Notes: generated from the letters alone by a model not told the origin. A DNA stretch of 64,000 nt from Marivita sp. (GCF_020055675.1 NZ_JAIPUS010000003.1:93993-157992), one strand, 5' to 3'; shown: positions 28,198-37,057, numbered from the stretch's first letter. A program made the numbers and translations.

Positions 28198-29517
28198 TCA
28201 TGCGTGGCGCAGGAACAATTCGCGTAGATTGACCTTGGCGCGAAGCCGGGTTGCCAGCAGGAACAGCCCCGCCGCCTTGCGCTGAAGGTAGAGCACATCT
28301 GTCGGCGGGATATGTTGGATCGACCTGTCGCGGCCAAGCGCCATACCCCGATCGCGCAGATCGGCTACCAGGGAGGTATCGCCGAAATCGAACCCGGCGG
28401 CTTCGAGCATCGGGCCATTCGCCGTTGCAACCATATCAAGGATTTCCACGCGGGTTTTTTCAGGAATTGTGGCGGACAGAAGCCCCAGGTCCGTGAGGGC
28501 CCGTTCAATCCCGGCATGATCGTCGTCGAGCGCGGGTTGCAGGATCGCCCGGGATCGGGCGGACAAATCCGTGTCGATCACATGCGTCGCGCCAAAATCC
28601 AGCAGAACGATCTTTTCGGCGTCGGGCTGCCATCTGAAATTTGCGAAATTCGGGTCTGACTGGATGCGGCCAAACTCGAAAACCTCACGCATCATCAGCG
28701 CGATCAACTGATATGCCACGTGATCGCGTGTTGCCTGATCGGCGGTGTCCAGCGTGTCGAGAGATTGTGACGGGATGAAATCCATGGCGAGGATGTCGGG
28801 GGTCGACAAATCCATGTGGACGGAGGGCACTACGAAATGCTGATCGGTGTCGAGAAGATCTCCAAAGCGTTCGAGGTTCCCGGCTTCCTGCAGGTAATCC
28901 GCTTCCTCGTGCAATTGCCGTCCGGCATCTTCCAAGAGCGGTTTTAGGTCCAACCCCTTGGGCACCAGGCCCGAGACACGCATCAGGCTGGACAGGTTCC
29001 GCAGGTCGCTATCGATGCTGTCGCGGATCCCCGGGTATTGTATCTTGATCGCCAGATCGCGCCCATCGCGGGTTTGGGCGCGATGCACCTGTCCGATGGA
29101 CGCCGCTGCGATCGGGCGGACGTCAAATCGCTTGAAGTGTTTGGTGAAATCCGCCCCCCAGGCGGCCTCCAGCACTTTCTTGAGCTGAGCAGGCGGCATG
29201 AAATGCGCCTGCGATTGCAGCGGTTGCAGGAGGGCGGCAAGCTCTGGCGACAGGATGTCCCCGGCTTCGAGCGACAGGAGCTGTCCCATCTTCATGGCCG
29301 CCCCGCGCATCTGGGACAATTCCCGCGTCAGACGCTGCGCGTTCGACGGGGTGAGGAACATGTCGCCGGGTGACGGTCTGCGCCCCTGCAGGAGATGCCG
29401 TGCCCCGGTTGCGGCGGCCGACCCGATCAGGCCACTCGCCAGACCTCCCATTCGGGCGGCGCGAGCGACTCTGCCGGTTGGTACGGCGCGACTTCGGGGA
29501 TCGGGTGTTTCATCCAT
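28198..29517 (-). CDS. ABC1 (AarF/UbiB/COQ8) family atypical kinase
   Basis: 439 aa. The family-specific N-terminal KxGQ motif is present in MKMGQLLSLEAGDILSP, the alanine-rich loop in AAASIGQVHRA, the catalytic-lysine strand in LAIKIQYPG, and the metal-binding DFG in VLLDFGATHVI. Members support ubiquinone synthesis by an ATPase-type activity on lipid precursors; which substrate this paralogue serves is not visible. The ATG at 29517 is chosen; the frame further upstream is low quality. Confidence 0.88.
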   Translation of the reverse strand: MDETPDPRSRAVPTGRVARAARMGGLASGLIGSAAATGARHLLQGRRPSPGDMFLTPSNAQRLTRELSQMRGAAMKMGQLLSLEAGDILSPELAALLQPLQSQAHFMPPAQLKKVLEAAWGADFTKHFKRFDVRPIAAASIGQVHRAQTRDGRDLAIKIQYPGIRDSIDSDLRNLSSLMRVSGLVPKGLDLKPLLEDAGRQLHEEADYLQEAGNLERFGDLLDTDQHFVVPSVHMDLSTPDILAMDFIPSQSLDTLDTADQATRDHVAYQLIALMMREVFEFGRIQSDPNFANFRWQPDAEKIVLLDFGATHVIDTDLSARSRAILQPALDDDHAGIERALTDLGLLSATIPEKTRVEILDMVATANGPMLEAAGFDFGDTSLVADLRDRGMALGRDRSIQHIPPTDVLYLQRKAAGLFLLATRLRAKVNLRELFLRHA

Positions 29518-29596
29518 GTCGCTGAGATAAATCGCCAACCGGCCGCGGCAATATCCGTCCCCCGCGAGGCTTTGCCGAAGGCCGGAAAATCGCTGC

Positions 29597-30463
29597 TCAG
29601 GTCGCGGCGTCAATCTTGTCTTGCGTGCGCAGCTCGAAATCCGACGCATCATGCCGTTCGCGCAGCTGCCCGGCCGGGTCGCCGGATGACCGATTGACCA
29701 TGCGCCCGCGTTTCACCGCGTCGCGCGCGTCGATGGCCTCGGCCCAGCGGACGACATTGGTGTAGCTGCTCACGTCCAGGAACTTGGCCGCATCATAGAG
29801 CCGTCCGAGAACCAGGCCGCCGTACCAGGGCCATATCGCCATGTCGGCGATCGTGTAATCGGGGCCGCTGACGAACCGGGACTCGGCCAGTTGCCGGTCC
29901 AGCACGTCAAGCTGGCGCTTGGTTTCCATCGTGAACCGGTTGATCGGATATTCCATCGGCTCGGGCGCGTAGGCATAGAAATGGCCGAAGCCGCCGCCGA
30001 GATAGGGCGCGCTGCCCATCTGCCAGAACAGCCAGCTGAGCATCTCGGCGCGGCGCTCCCGCGGGCCCAGGAAGGCATCGAATGTCTCGGCGAGGTGCAT
30101 GAGGATCGCGCCGGATTCAAAGACCCGGATCGGCGTGTCGCCGCTTTGGTCGACAAGCGCCGGGATCTTGGAGTTCGGGTTGATGTCGACAAAGCCCGAT
30201 CCGAATTGGTCGCCCTCCCCGATATTGATCAGCCATGCGTCGTATTCGGCCGTGGTGTGGCCGGCCGCCAGCAATTCTTCGAACAGGATCGTGACCTTCT
30301 GTCCGTTCGGGGTGGCGAGGCTGTAGAGCTGGTAGGGATGCTTGCCCACCGGCAGGTCCGCGTCGTGGGTTGCGCCTGCCACGGGGCGATTGGTGCTGGC
30401 GAACTTGCCACCGTTGTCGCTGTCCCATGTCCAGACGTCGGCGGGCGTGTAGCTGTCGGTCAT
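29597..30463 (-). CDS. yghU: Glutathione-dependent disulfide-bond oxidoreductase, YghU type
   Basis: 288 aa. GST-superfamily protein with strong resemblance to E. coli YghU over its whole length: PADVWTWD near the start, LPVGKHPYQLYSLATPNGQK, NPNSKIPALVD, IRVFESGAILMHLAE, GGGFGHFYAYAP, and the C-terminal RERHDASDFE. YghU uses two bound glutathiones to reduce organic disulfides or hydroperoxides in the cytosol. Single gene; start MTDSYTPADVW at 30463. Confidence 0.92.
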   Translation of the reverse strand: MTDSYTPADVWTWDSDNGGKFASTNRPVAGATHDADLPVGKHPYQLYSLATPNGQKVTILFEELLAAGHTTAEYDAWLINIGEGDQFGSGFVDINPNSKIPALVDQSGDTPIRVFESGAILMHLAETFDAFLGPRERRAEMLSWLFWQMGSAPYLGGGFGHFYAYAPEPMEYPINRFTMETKRQLDVLDRQLAESRFVSGPDYTIADMAIWPWYGGLVLGRLYDAAKFLDVSSYTNVVRWAEAIDARDAVKRGRMVNRSSGDPAGQLRERHDASDFELRTQDKIDAAT

Positions 30464-30539
30464 GATTGCTGTCCTGAATGGGGGATCGGAAGGAAGGGTT
30501 GGACGTTTGGCCAGAGACAGGCCAGCGCGCGGCGGCGGG

Positions 30540-30971
30540 TCAGAGGACGCCGATTTCCGCCAGCGCGCCCGCAAGCTCGGGGGGCAGGGCATCGTCATCG
30601 GCGCGCGCCTGCCCGAGGTCGGGCGGCGCGTCTTCGGGCTTGAGGTAGCGCCACCCCTGGAACGGGCGTTTCGGGGCCGTGGCGGTGCGGATCAAATCGT
30701 CGTCCAGAACGATCCCGCAGCGGCGGATTCCGTCCGAGCCGATGATCTCTTCCAGCCCGATGATTCGTTGCCGGGCCTGAAGCATCCCCTTGACGACCCA
30801 GTAGATCGAACCGCCGTTCAGCAGCTCTTTTTCGCGTTTGGGCCACATCCGGGTGAGGTGGAAATAATGCCCGCCGACGCGCTGCCTGGCGCGGTTTTGC
30901 TGCCAATCGGCGATCTGTTCGACGCTGTCGGACCCGACCGAGAGTTTGATGAGATGGATCATGTTTGCCAT
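30540..30971 (-). CDS. DUF1489 family protein
   Basis: 143 aa. Starts MANMIHLIKLSVGSDSVEQI and carries the conserved-looking RVGGHYFHLTRMWPKRE and IYWVVKGMLQARQRI segments of DUF1489, an alphaproteobacterial family of unknown function. An in-frame ATG at 30962 is an equally good start; no clear Shine-Dalgarno decides. It is divergent from the lytic transglycosylase gene, with a copy of the 75-bp composite element in the gap. Confidence 0.82.
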   Translation of the reverse strand: MANMIHLIKLSVGSDSVEQIADWQQNRARQRVGGHYFHLTRMWPKREKELLNGGSIYWVVKGMLQARQRIIGLEEIIGSDGIRRCGIVLDDDLIRTATAPKRPFQGWRYLKPEDAPPDLGQARADDDALPPELAGALAEIGVL

Positions 30972-31010
30972 GCTTTGAGGATAGCCGAGGGAGAGGGAAG
31001 GTCAATGGGT

Positions 31011-31086
31011 GTCCCATCCGTGGGACGGGGGTGCGCACAAATAAAATCAATGACTTACAGAGACCGATTCATAATTTCTTAATTCT
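31011..31086 (+). repeat. 75-bp composite intergenic element, copy 1
   Basis: GTCCCA-N4-TGGGAC (31011-31026) is followed at +36 by TCAATGACTTA (31047) and at +56 by ATTCA and an AT-rich ATTTCTTAAT tail. The same blocks with the same spacing recur at 40440-40515. It lies upstream of DUF1489 (minus) and upstream of the lytic transglycosylase (plus). Function unknown; it could be a composite promoter/operator or a protein-binding site. Confidence 0.7.
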
Positions 31087-31376
31087 TTTTCCACCCCCAT
31101 GCATTCCATCTTGCACGCCGTCCAGCGGGCAGAGCGGAGACCGAACCGGATCGCCCGGACCACGCGGCGCAGCGGGCTTGGCTGTGGTCGCGCGCCCCGG
31201 ACCCTGTCAGGGGGCTGACCCGGTCCTGGCGGCCCCATGCGGGTCCGTTCGCCCAAATGCGCGGGCCGGCTGATCGCCGCAGACATGGCTGCCGCTGCCC
31301 GCTGCCTTGGGCGGAGGGCCGCTGATCAAGGAAATGGACAATTGCCACGGCGCGCGACTTGGCGCAGATCGGAGTA

Positions 31377-31874
31377 ATGCACATCGCGCGATCCCTCTTG
31401 GTCTGTTTGTCCCTCGGGCTTTTGCCCGTGGCGTGCGGCCCCCTGGCCGGACCGGGGCCGGCACCCGAGCAGGCGCAGGCCCTGTATCCCAACGAAACCC
31501 CGGCCTTGCGCCGCCAGATCGTCGCGGCGGCGACGCGCAACGATGTTCCGGTGTCCCTGGTGCAGCGCGTTATCCTGCGCGAAAGCACGCATCGGCCAGA
31601 GGCGCGGAACGGGCCGTATTACGGCCTGATGCAGATCCTGCCGCAAACGGCCCGGTCGATGGGGTTCAGAGGGGCTCCGGCAGACCTGCTGGATGCGGAA
31701 ACCAACCTGACATACGCCGTGCGCTACCTGCGCGGGGCGTGGCTTGTCTCTGGTGGGGACGAAGCCAAGGCCGTGCAATGGTACGCGCGGGGGTATTACT
31801 ACGAAGCCAAGCGCCTTGGCTTGCTGGACGAGACCGGCGTAGATGGACGCAAGGACTGGTCCGCGGCGGGCTGA
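31377..31874 (+). CDS. Lipoprotein lytic transglycosylase (SLT domain)
   Basis: 165 aa. MHIARSLLVCLSLGLLPVAC is a lipoprotein signal with lipobox PVAC. The SLT/lysozyme-like domain shows the catalytic glutamate in VILRESTHRPEA, the GLMQILPQTARSMGF motif and AVRYLRGAWL; it would cleave the MurNAc-GlcNAc bond of peptidoglycan. GGAG precedes the ATG with only two bases between, so an upstream TTG at 31359 is an alternative start. Stands alone. Confidence 0.87.
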   Translation: MHIARSLLVCLSLGLLPVACGPLAGPGPAPEQAQALYPNETPALRRQIVAAATRNDVPVSLVQRVILRESTHRPEARNGPYYGLMQILPQTARSMGFRGAPADLLDAETNLTYAVRYLRGAWLVSGGDEAKAVQWYARGYYYEAKRLGLLDETGVDGRKDWSAAG

Positions 31875-32141
31875 CCGGGTTTTTCGCCCGAAAACCCCGA
31901 CTGCCTAGTGTTCTGCGCCTGACATGAATTGCCCGGATCGACCCTGAGAGCCAGTCCGCCGGTCGGCAAAGGCGCGAGAATCGGCTTTGCGCACGGAGGG
32001 GGCTTTGCAAAGTCAGCCCTGTTTCTCGACAGCGGACCTTCACCCCGACTGAAGCGATCCGCGGTTGAAGCCCGCCTTGCTGAACGCTACGCATCGCACC
32101 GACGTCTTGCAGGCAGCAAGTTTATCATAGGAGAGATACTT

Positions 32142-32597
32142 GTGAGAATGACTGCACTTCCCAATATGCAGGTTCTTGATCTTGCACGTAGCTACCATGA
32201 GGCGGCCGAAGTGTTGGCCGACGCTAACGCCAATGCAATTCCAATTATTAATTTGCGTTGCCATGCGATCGAGCTTTTTCTGAAGTCGCTCCATCTAATG
32301 GATTCAGCTACGGACATTGGCGACGGAGTGTTTCTGCTCCAACCGGGATCTGGACGTGGCGTTCACCATGATTTGTGTGATTCTTTTGAGAAGGCTTTAC
32401 AGAAGCACCACGATGAACTCCTATCGGATATGACTACGCTACCCCGCGATTTAGAAAATCTTAGGGGCGTGTTCCAGAAGAGCAGATATCTATATGAGAA
32501 CGGTGACAGTCTACCGTTTTCTACGGCGGAGCGCGTGTCTCGATATCTAGCAGTCAAACTTTCTGAGCTTCCTCGCCTACCTGTCAGAAATGACTGA
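32142..32597 (+). CDS. Low-GC orphan protein, HEPN-like helical domain
   Basis: 151 aa from GTG 32142, chosen because TAGGAGAG (32128-32135) is correctly spaced; ATG 32148 is an alternative. The protein looks all-helical; INLRCHAIELFLKSLHL followed by HHDLCDSFEKALQKHH recalls HEPN-type domains, but a clear R-x4-6-H nuclease motif is not certain. Codons such as TTA, CTA, AGA and AGG, rare in the neighbouring genes, are frequent, and the GC content is visibly lower, so recent acquisition is likely. Single gene in a decayed-looking 1-kb stretch between the transglycosylase and mcl1. Function not known. Confidence 0.65.
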   Translation: MRMTALPNMQVLDLARSYHEAAEVLADANANAIPIINLRCHAIELFLKSLHLMDSATDIGDGVFLLQPGSGRGVHHDLCDSFEKALQKHHDELLSDMTTLPRDLENLRGVFQKSRYLYENGDSLPFSTAERVSRYLAVKLSELPRLPVRND

Positions 32598-32922
32598 TCG
32601 TTTTGAATTTGCCGGTCTGCTCAGCGGCCATTGCTACAGATGAGGCGAGCGACCGCTCCATCCGCACTGGCGCCCCTCAACCGACTTAGCGTAGCAGTCT
32701 ACTTTAAACTGCCCGACAGTTTCCCGCCACGACCGCTCCGGGCCTGACAGCCGTCATCTGGGATTTTCGCTCGGGAGACTTACCTGCTGAGCGCAAGCTT
32801 GCCCCCCAAGGGGACTCCTGTGTCGGGTGTTGAACACCAGACCCTGATGCGCAAATTTGCCGGGGGCGGAGTCTCGGTCAGGGTCTGGATCAGGATTCGG
32901 GTCAATGTCGGGGGTCGGGGCC
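32598..32922. other. Gene-free stretch between the orphan gene and mcl1
   Basis: 325 bp with no convincing ORF on either strand. It contains imperfect direct repeats of the type GGTCnGGnTC near 32870-32915 and mixed base composition that looks like decayed sequence around an insertion site. No IS ends, tRNA or att-like duplication recognised. Confidence 0.5.
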
Positions 32923-33882
32923 CTAGCGCCCCGCGATCATTTCGGATTGCCGCACGATCACTTCGGCCTGTTTGATCGACGCGATATCGACAAGGCGGCC
33001 CTTGTAGACGGTGGCGCCTTCGCCCTTGGCCTTGGCCTCTTCCATCGCGGCAAGGATTTCGCGGGCTTCGGCCACGGCGGTCTCGGTGGGGGTGAAGACC
33101 TCGTTGGCCAGGGCAACCTGTTTGGGGTGGATCGCCCATTTGCCGACCATGCCCAGCGTGGCCGAGCGCAAGGCCTGCGCGCGGTAGCCCTCATCGTCGG
33201 AGAAATCGCCGAAGGGGCCGTCCACCGGCAGAACGCCGTGGGTGCGGCAGGCGGCGACGATGGCGGCCTGCGCCCAGTGCCACGGATCCGACCAATGTTT
33301 CTGGCCGTCATGAATCATGTAGTAGTTTTCCTGCGTGCCGCCGATGCCGGTTGTCTGCATGCCCATCGAGGCGGCGAAATCGGCAGCGCCAAGGCTCATG
33401 GCTTCGAGCCGCGGGGAGGCGGCAGCGATGTCTTCGACATGGGCAAGGCCGGCGGCGGATTCGATGATCACTTCGAAGGCGATGCGGCGTGACCGGCCCT
33501 TGGCGGCTTCGACGGCGGTCACGAGCGCATCCACGGCATAGAGGTCCGCGGCGCAGCCCACCTTGGGGATCATGATCTGATCGAGCCGGTCGGACGCCCG
33601 TTCCAGCAGGTCCACCACGTCGCGGTGCCAGTAGGGCGTGTCCAGACCGTTGATCCGCACGCTGAGCGTCTTGTTGCCCCAATCCACATCGCCGATCGCC
33701 TCAATGATGTTCGCGCGCGCGCTGGTCTTGTCGGAGGGCGCGACGCTGTCTTCCAGATCGAGATTGATGACATCCGCGTCCGACTTGGCCATCTTGTCAA
33801 AGATCGCCGGCCGGGACCCGGGGCCGAACAATTGGCACCGGTTCGGACGGGCGGGCGCAGCAGGCTGAATTCGGAAGGACAT
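32923..33882 (-). CDS. mcl1: L-malyl-CoA / beta-methylmalyl-CoA lyase
   Basis: 319 aa. HpcH/HpaI aldolase-citrate lyase family; the sequence follows the Rhodobacter Mcl1 almost throughout as I remember it (MSFRIQPAAPARPNRCQLFG; INLDLEDSVAP; QIMIPKVGCAADLYAVDAL; FEVIIESAAGLAHVE; MSLGAADFAASMGMQTTGIG). The enzyme cleaves malyl-CoA to acetyl-CoA and glyoxylate and beta-methylmalyl-CoA to propionyl-CoA and glyoxylate in the ethylmalonyl-CoA pathway. The Mg ligands are expected in the LDLEDS and VIIES segments. It is divergent from dgcN. Confidence 0.94.
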   Translation of the reverse strand: MSFRIQPAAPARPNRCQLFGPGSRPAIFDKMAKSDADVINLDLEDSVAPSDKTSARANIIEAIGDVDWGNKTLSVRINGLDTPYWHRDVVDLLERASDRLDQIMIPKVGCAADLYAVDALVTAVEAAKGRSRRIAFEVIIESAAGLAHVEDIAAASPRLEAMSLGAADFAASMGMQTTGIGGTQENYYMIHDGQKHWSDPWHWAQAAIVAACRTHGVLPVDGPFGDFSDDEGYRAQALRSATLGMVGKWAIHPKQVALANEVFTPTETAVAEAREILAAMEEAKAKGEGATVYKGRLVDIASIKQAEVIVRQSEMIAGR

Positions 33883-33947
33883 AGGGGCCTCTTGGTAAGG
33901 ATATTTCGCTTTGCGTCTTGAATTGGGTATGAAATTGCGCATCTTTC

Positions 33948-33964
33948 TGCAAGCGCATTTTGCA
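33948..33964. promoter_or_regulatory. Inverted repeat TGCAA-N7-TTGCA upstream of mcl1
   Basis: TGCAAGCGCATTTTGCA, 66 bp upstream of the mcl1 start. The TTGCA/TGCAA halves resemble the TTTGCAAA-like sites reported for short-chain fatty acyl-CoA responsive regulators (PccR/RamB) of Rhodobacter acetyl/propionyl metabolism, although the core spacing differs by one base. Regulatory role is inference. Confidence 0.35.
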
Positions 33965-34009
33965 GGCGCAGAATCCCCGCTGCTGTGCAGCGCGTGCCTT
34001 GGCGCAAGA

Positions 34010-34021
34010 ATCTTCGAAGAT
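34010..34021. promoter_or_regulatory. Perfect 12-bp palindrome in the mcl1-dgcN divergent region
   Basis: ATCTTCGAAGAT is a perfect palindrome 120 bp upstream of dgcN and 128 bp upstream of mcl1. It could be the operator of a regulator for the D-glutamate cluster; no regulator gene is adjacent in the window. Confidence 0.35.
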
Positions 34022-34140
34022 GTGCCAGTGATGCGCAGGAATTTTGTGCAATTCACGGGAATTCGACAGATCCCGGCAATGCAATTGTCGATCTACGCTG
34101 TCATCCTGCCGTTTGATAGCAAAGCGCGAAAGGGGCCGTC

Positions 34141-35142
34141 ATGATCGAGACACCATATCTTTTGTTCCTCGGCGATGCGCCGGATGGGCTTGCCGCGAAA
34201 GTGGCGCAGGGCATCAAGGATTGGCGTCCCGAAAACTGTGTCGGGCAATTCCGAATGCCGGGCTGCAACGCCGATCTTGGCCTGACCGACATGACGCTGG
34301 CAGAGGCCAAGGCCGCGGGCGCCAAGACGCTGGTTGTCGGCGTGGCCAACCGGGGTGGCAAGATCAGCCAGGCCTGGAAAAAGGAACTGGTCGCAGCACT
34401 GGAGGAGGGGTTCGACCTTGCCTCGGGGCTGCACAACCTCCTGCGCGACGAGCCCGACCTTGTTGCCGTGGCAGAGGCCACCGGGCAGACGCTGCATGAT
34501 GTGCGTGTGCCGGAGGTCGACTACCCGATTGCCGAAGGCGTGAAGCGTGCCGGCAAGCGGGTCCTGGGGGTCGGCACCGATTGTTCGGTGGGCAAGATGT
34601 ATACCGGGCTGGCACTGGACAAATCCATGCGCGACCAAGGCATGAAGAGCACCTTTCGCGCCACCGGGCAGACCGGCATTCTCATCACCGGGGATGGTGT
34701 GCCGCTTGATGCGGTGGTGGCGGATTTCATGGCCGGGTCCATCGAATGGCTGACGCCGGACAATGACGCCGATCATTGGGACGTGATCGAGGGGCAGGGC
34801 AGCCTGTTCCACGTCTCGTTCTCGGGTGTGACGCTGGCGTTGATCCATGGCGGCCAGCCCGATGCGCTGATCCTGTGCCACGAACCGACGCGCAGCCACA
34901 TGCGGGGTTTGCCGGGATACGACCTGCCGTCGCTTGAAGCGCTGCGCGACATCGCGCTGCCGCTGGCGCGCGTGGCCAACCCGGATTGCGTGGTGGCGGG
35001 CATTTCGATCAACACCCAGCACATGAGCGCGGCGGAGGCGGACTCATATCTGGCAGAGGTCGAGGCGCGCATGGGCTTGCCTGCCGTCGATCCCTTCCGG
35101 CATGGCGCGGATCGGTTGGCCGCAGCGCTGGCGACGCTCTGA
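34141..35142 (+). CDS. dgcN: DUF1611 protein, D-glutamate N-acetyltransferase type (DgcN)
   Basis: 333 aa. DUF1611 family with a P-loop-like GVGTDCSVGKMYTGLAL and the downstream TGQTGILITGDGVPLDAVVADF block. In marine bacteria, a DUF1611 protein paired with an enolase-superfamily epimerase was shown to acetylate D-glutamate (DgcN), the product then being racemised by DgcA. The next gene here is exactly such an epimerase, so this assignment is by family plus context. First gene of a four-gene run. Confidence 0.82.
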   Translation: MIETPYLLFLGDAPDGLAAKVAQGIKDWRPENCVGQFRMPGCNADLGLTDMTLAEAKAAGAKTLVVGVANRGGKISQAWKKELVAALEEGFDLASGLHNLLRDEPDLVAVAEATGQTLHDVRVPEVDYPIAEGVKRAGKRVLGVGTDCSVGKMYTGLALDKSMRDQGMKSTFRATGQTGILITGDGVPLDAVVADFMAGSIEWLTPDNDADHWDVIEGQGSLFHVSFSGVTLALIHGGQPDALILCHEPTRSHMRGLPGYDLPSLEALRDIALPLARVANPDCVVAGISINTQHMSAAEADSYLAEVEARMGLPAVDPFRHGADRLAAALATL

Positions 35143-35176
35143 GGGTCTTGAACGGCGCGCCTTTGCGGAGGTCGTG

Positions 35177-35200
35177 TCTGCATATTTGGAAAGAGAAGAA
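35177..35200 (+). repeat. 24-nt interspersed repeat, copy 2
   Basis: Exact match to 13033-13056 (core CATATTTGGAAAGAGAAGAA). This copy lies in the 74-bp gap between dgcN and dgcA in the sense orientation, 16 bp before the dgcA start, next to its ribosome-binding site. Confidence 0.8.
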
Positions 35201-35216
35201 GCAGGGGGACGTGCCG

Positions 35217-36179
35217 ATGATCGAGGTGACGCGGGATGTGTTCCGGTTGGCGCAGGTCTTTACGATCTCGCGCGGCAGCCGGACCGAGGCGCAGGTGATG
35301 ACGGTCGCGATCACCCGCGACGGGATGACGGGCCGGGGCGAATGCGTGCCTTATGCGCGCTACGGCGAAACGCTGGACAGTGTGGAGGCGCAGATCCGGT
35401 CCTTGCCTGACGGGATCGACCGGGCTGCATTGCAGGAGGCCTTGCCGGCCGGGGCGGCGCGGAACGCAGTGGATTGCGCGCTGTGGGATCTCGAGGCAAA
35501 GCAGGCGGGATGCCGTGTCTGGGAGCTGGCCGGGCTGGCGCAGCCGGGGCCGGAGATCACGGCCTATACCCTGTCGCTCGATACACCAGAGGCGATGCAG
35601 GCGCAGGCGGCCAAGAATGCGCATCGTCCGGTCTTGAAGATCAAGTTGGGCACCCCCGACGACATGCCCCGCCTGGAAGCGGTGCGGCAAGGGGCGCCCG
35701 CCGCGCGCATCATCGTCGACGCCAACGAAGGCTGGAGCGCCGAGGTCTATGCGAAACTCGCGCCGCATTTGCAGCGGCTGGGTGTGTCCCTGGTCGAGCA
35801 GCCCTTGCCTGCGGGAGAAGATGATGCGCTTTCGGGGATGGAGCGGCCGATCCCGCTTTGTGCCGACGAAAGCTGTCATGACCGTGCGTCATTGCCGGCG
35901 CTGAAAGGCAAGTATGACATCGTGAACATCAAGCTGGACAAGACGGGCGGCCTGACCGAGGCGCTGGCCCTGCGCGACGCGGCGCGGGCCGAAGGCTACG
36001 CCGTGATGGTCGGCTGCATGGTCGGTTCGTCCCTGGCGATGGCCCCGGCGGTGCTGGTCGCGCAGGGTGCGGCGGTCACGGATCTTGACGGGCCGCTGCT
36101 TCTGGCCGAAGACCGGGAGGAACCATTGCTGTTTGATGAGGCCGGCGTGCACCCCTCTGCGCCCGGTCTTTGGGGATAA
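35217..36179 (+). CDS. dgcA: Enolase-superfamily epimerase, N-acetyl-D-glutamate racemase type (DgcA)
   Basis: 320 aa. Muconate-lactonising subgroup of the enolase superfamily, dipeptide-epimerase-like. Acid-base lysines in VLKIKLG (KxK) and NIKLDKTGG; metal ligands Asp in IVDANEGW, Glu in SLVEQPLP and Asp in CADESCHD. In the DgcN/DgcA pathway it converts N-acetyl-D-glutamate to the L form; L-Ala-D/L-Glu epimerase is the alternative reading. AGGGGGA seven bases before ATG 35217 fixes the start; a GTG at 35211 is less well placed. Confidence 0.85.
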   Translation: MIEVTRDVFRLAQVFTISRGSRTEAQVMTVAITRDGMTGRGECVPYARYGETLDSVEAQIRSLPDGIDRAALQEALPAGAARNAVDCALWDLEAKQAGCRVWELAGLAQPGPEITAYTLSLDTPEAMQAQAAKNAHRPVLKIKLGTPDDMPRLEAVRQGAPAARIIVDANEGWSAEVYAKLAPHLQRLGVSLVEQPLPAGEDDALSGMERPIPLCADESCHDRASLPALKGKYDIVNIKLDKTGGLTEALALRDAARAEGYAVMVGCMVGSSLAMAPAVLVAQGAAVTDLDGPLLLAEDREEPLLFDEAGVHPSAPGLWG

Positions 36180-36190
36180 GGAGACCACCC

Positions 36191-37054
36191 ATGACCCGCA
36201 CCGTCTATGTGAACGGAGACTACCTGCCCGAAGACGAGGCGACGGTGTCGATCTTCGACCGGGCGTTCCTCATGGCCGATGGGGTCTACGAGGTGACAAG
36301 CGTCCTGGGCGGCAAGCTGATCGATTTTGACGGGCATGCACGGCGGCTTGAGCGGTCCCTGCACGAACTGGACATGAAGAAACCGGCCGCGTTCGACGAT
36401 CTGCTGGACATCCACCGCGAGCTGGTCAAGGTGAATGGCATCGACGATGGGCTGGTCTATCTTCAGATCACGCGCGGCTCTGACGGGGATCGCGATTTCG
36501 TCTTTCCCGACCCGGAAACGACGGAGCCGACGGTTGTTCTTTTCACCCAGTCCAAGCCCGGCCTGGCCGAAAATCCGGCGGCGAAAACGGGCATCAAGGT
36601 CATCTCGATCGAGGATCAGCGCTGGGGGCGTCGCGATATCAAGACGGTTCAGCTTCTTTACCCGTCGATGGGCAAGATGATGGCCAGGAAGGCGGGCGCG
36701 GATGACGCCTGGATGGTGCAGGATGGCGCGGTGACCGAGGGCACCAGCAACAACGCCTATATCATCAAGGGCAACACGATCGTCACGCGCGCGCTGTCGA
36801 ACGACATCCTGCACGGCATCACCCGTGCCGCCGTGCTGCGCTTTGCACTTGAGGCGCAGATGCAGGTGGAGGAGCGCGATTTCACCATCGACGAGGCGAA
36901 GGACGCGGATGAGGCGTTTATCACGTCGGCCTCGGCCTTCGTCATGCCGGTGGTCGAAATCGACGGGGTCGCGCTGGGACCGGGCACACCGGGCGACCGG
37001 TCGTTGCGCCTGCGCGAAATCTATATCGACGAAAGCCTGAAAGCCGCGATCTGA
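36191..37054 (+). CDS. D-amino acid aminotransferase (class IV)
   Basis: 287 aa. PLP fold type IV protein. Near the start is VSIFDRAFLMADGVYEVTSV; the PLP lysine is in DIKTVQLLYPSMGK; the phosphate/cofactor-binding glutamate and Ser/Thr run are in AVTEGTSNNAYI. It most resembles D-alanine/D-amino acid transaminases. AAGGAGA precedes ATG 36191; an upstream in-frame ATG at 36170 overlaps dgcA and is less likely. The position after dgcN-dgcA supports D-amino acid catabolism. Confidence 0.88.
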   Translation: MTRTVYVNGDYLPEDEATVSIFDRAFLMADGVYEVTSVLGGKLIDFDGHARRLERSLHELDMKKPAAFDDLLDIHRELVKVNGIDDGLVYLQITRGSDGDRDFVFPDPETTEPTVVLFTQSKPGLAENPAAKTGIKVISIEDQRWGRRDIKTVQLLYPSMGKMMARKAGADDAWMVQDGAVTEGTSNNAYIIKGNTIVTRALSNDILHGITRAAVLRFALEAQMQVEERDFTIDEAKDADEAFITSASAFVMPVVEIDGVALGPGTPGDRSLRLREIYIDESLKAAI

Positions 37055-37057
37055 GCG

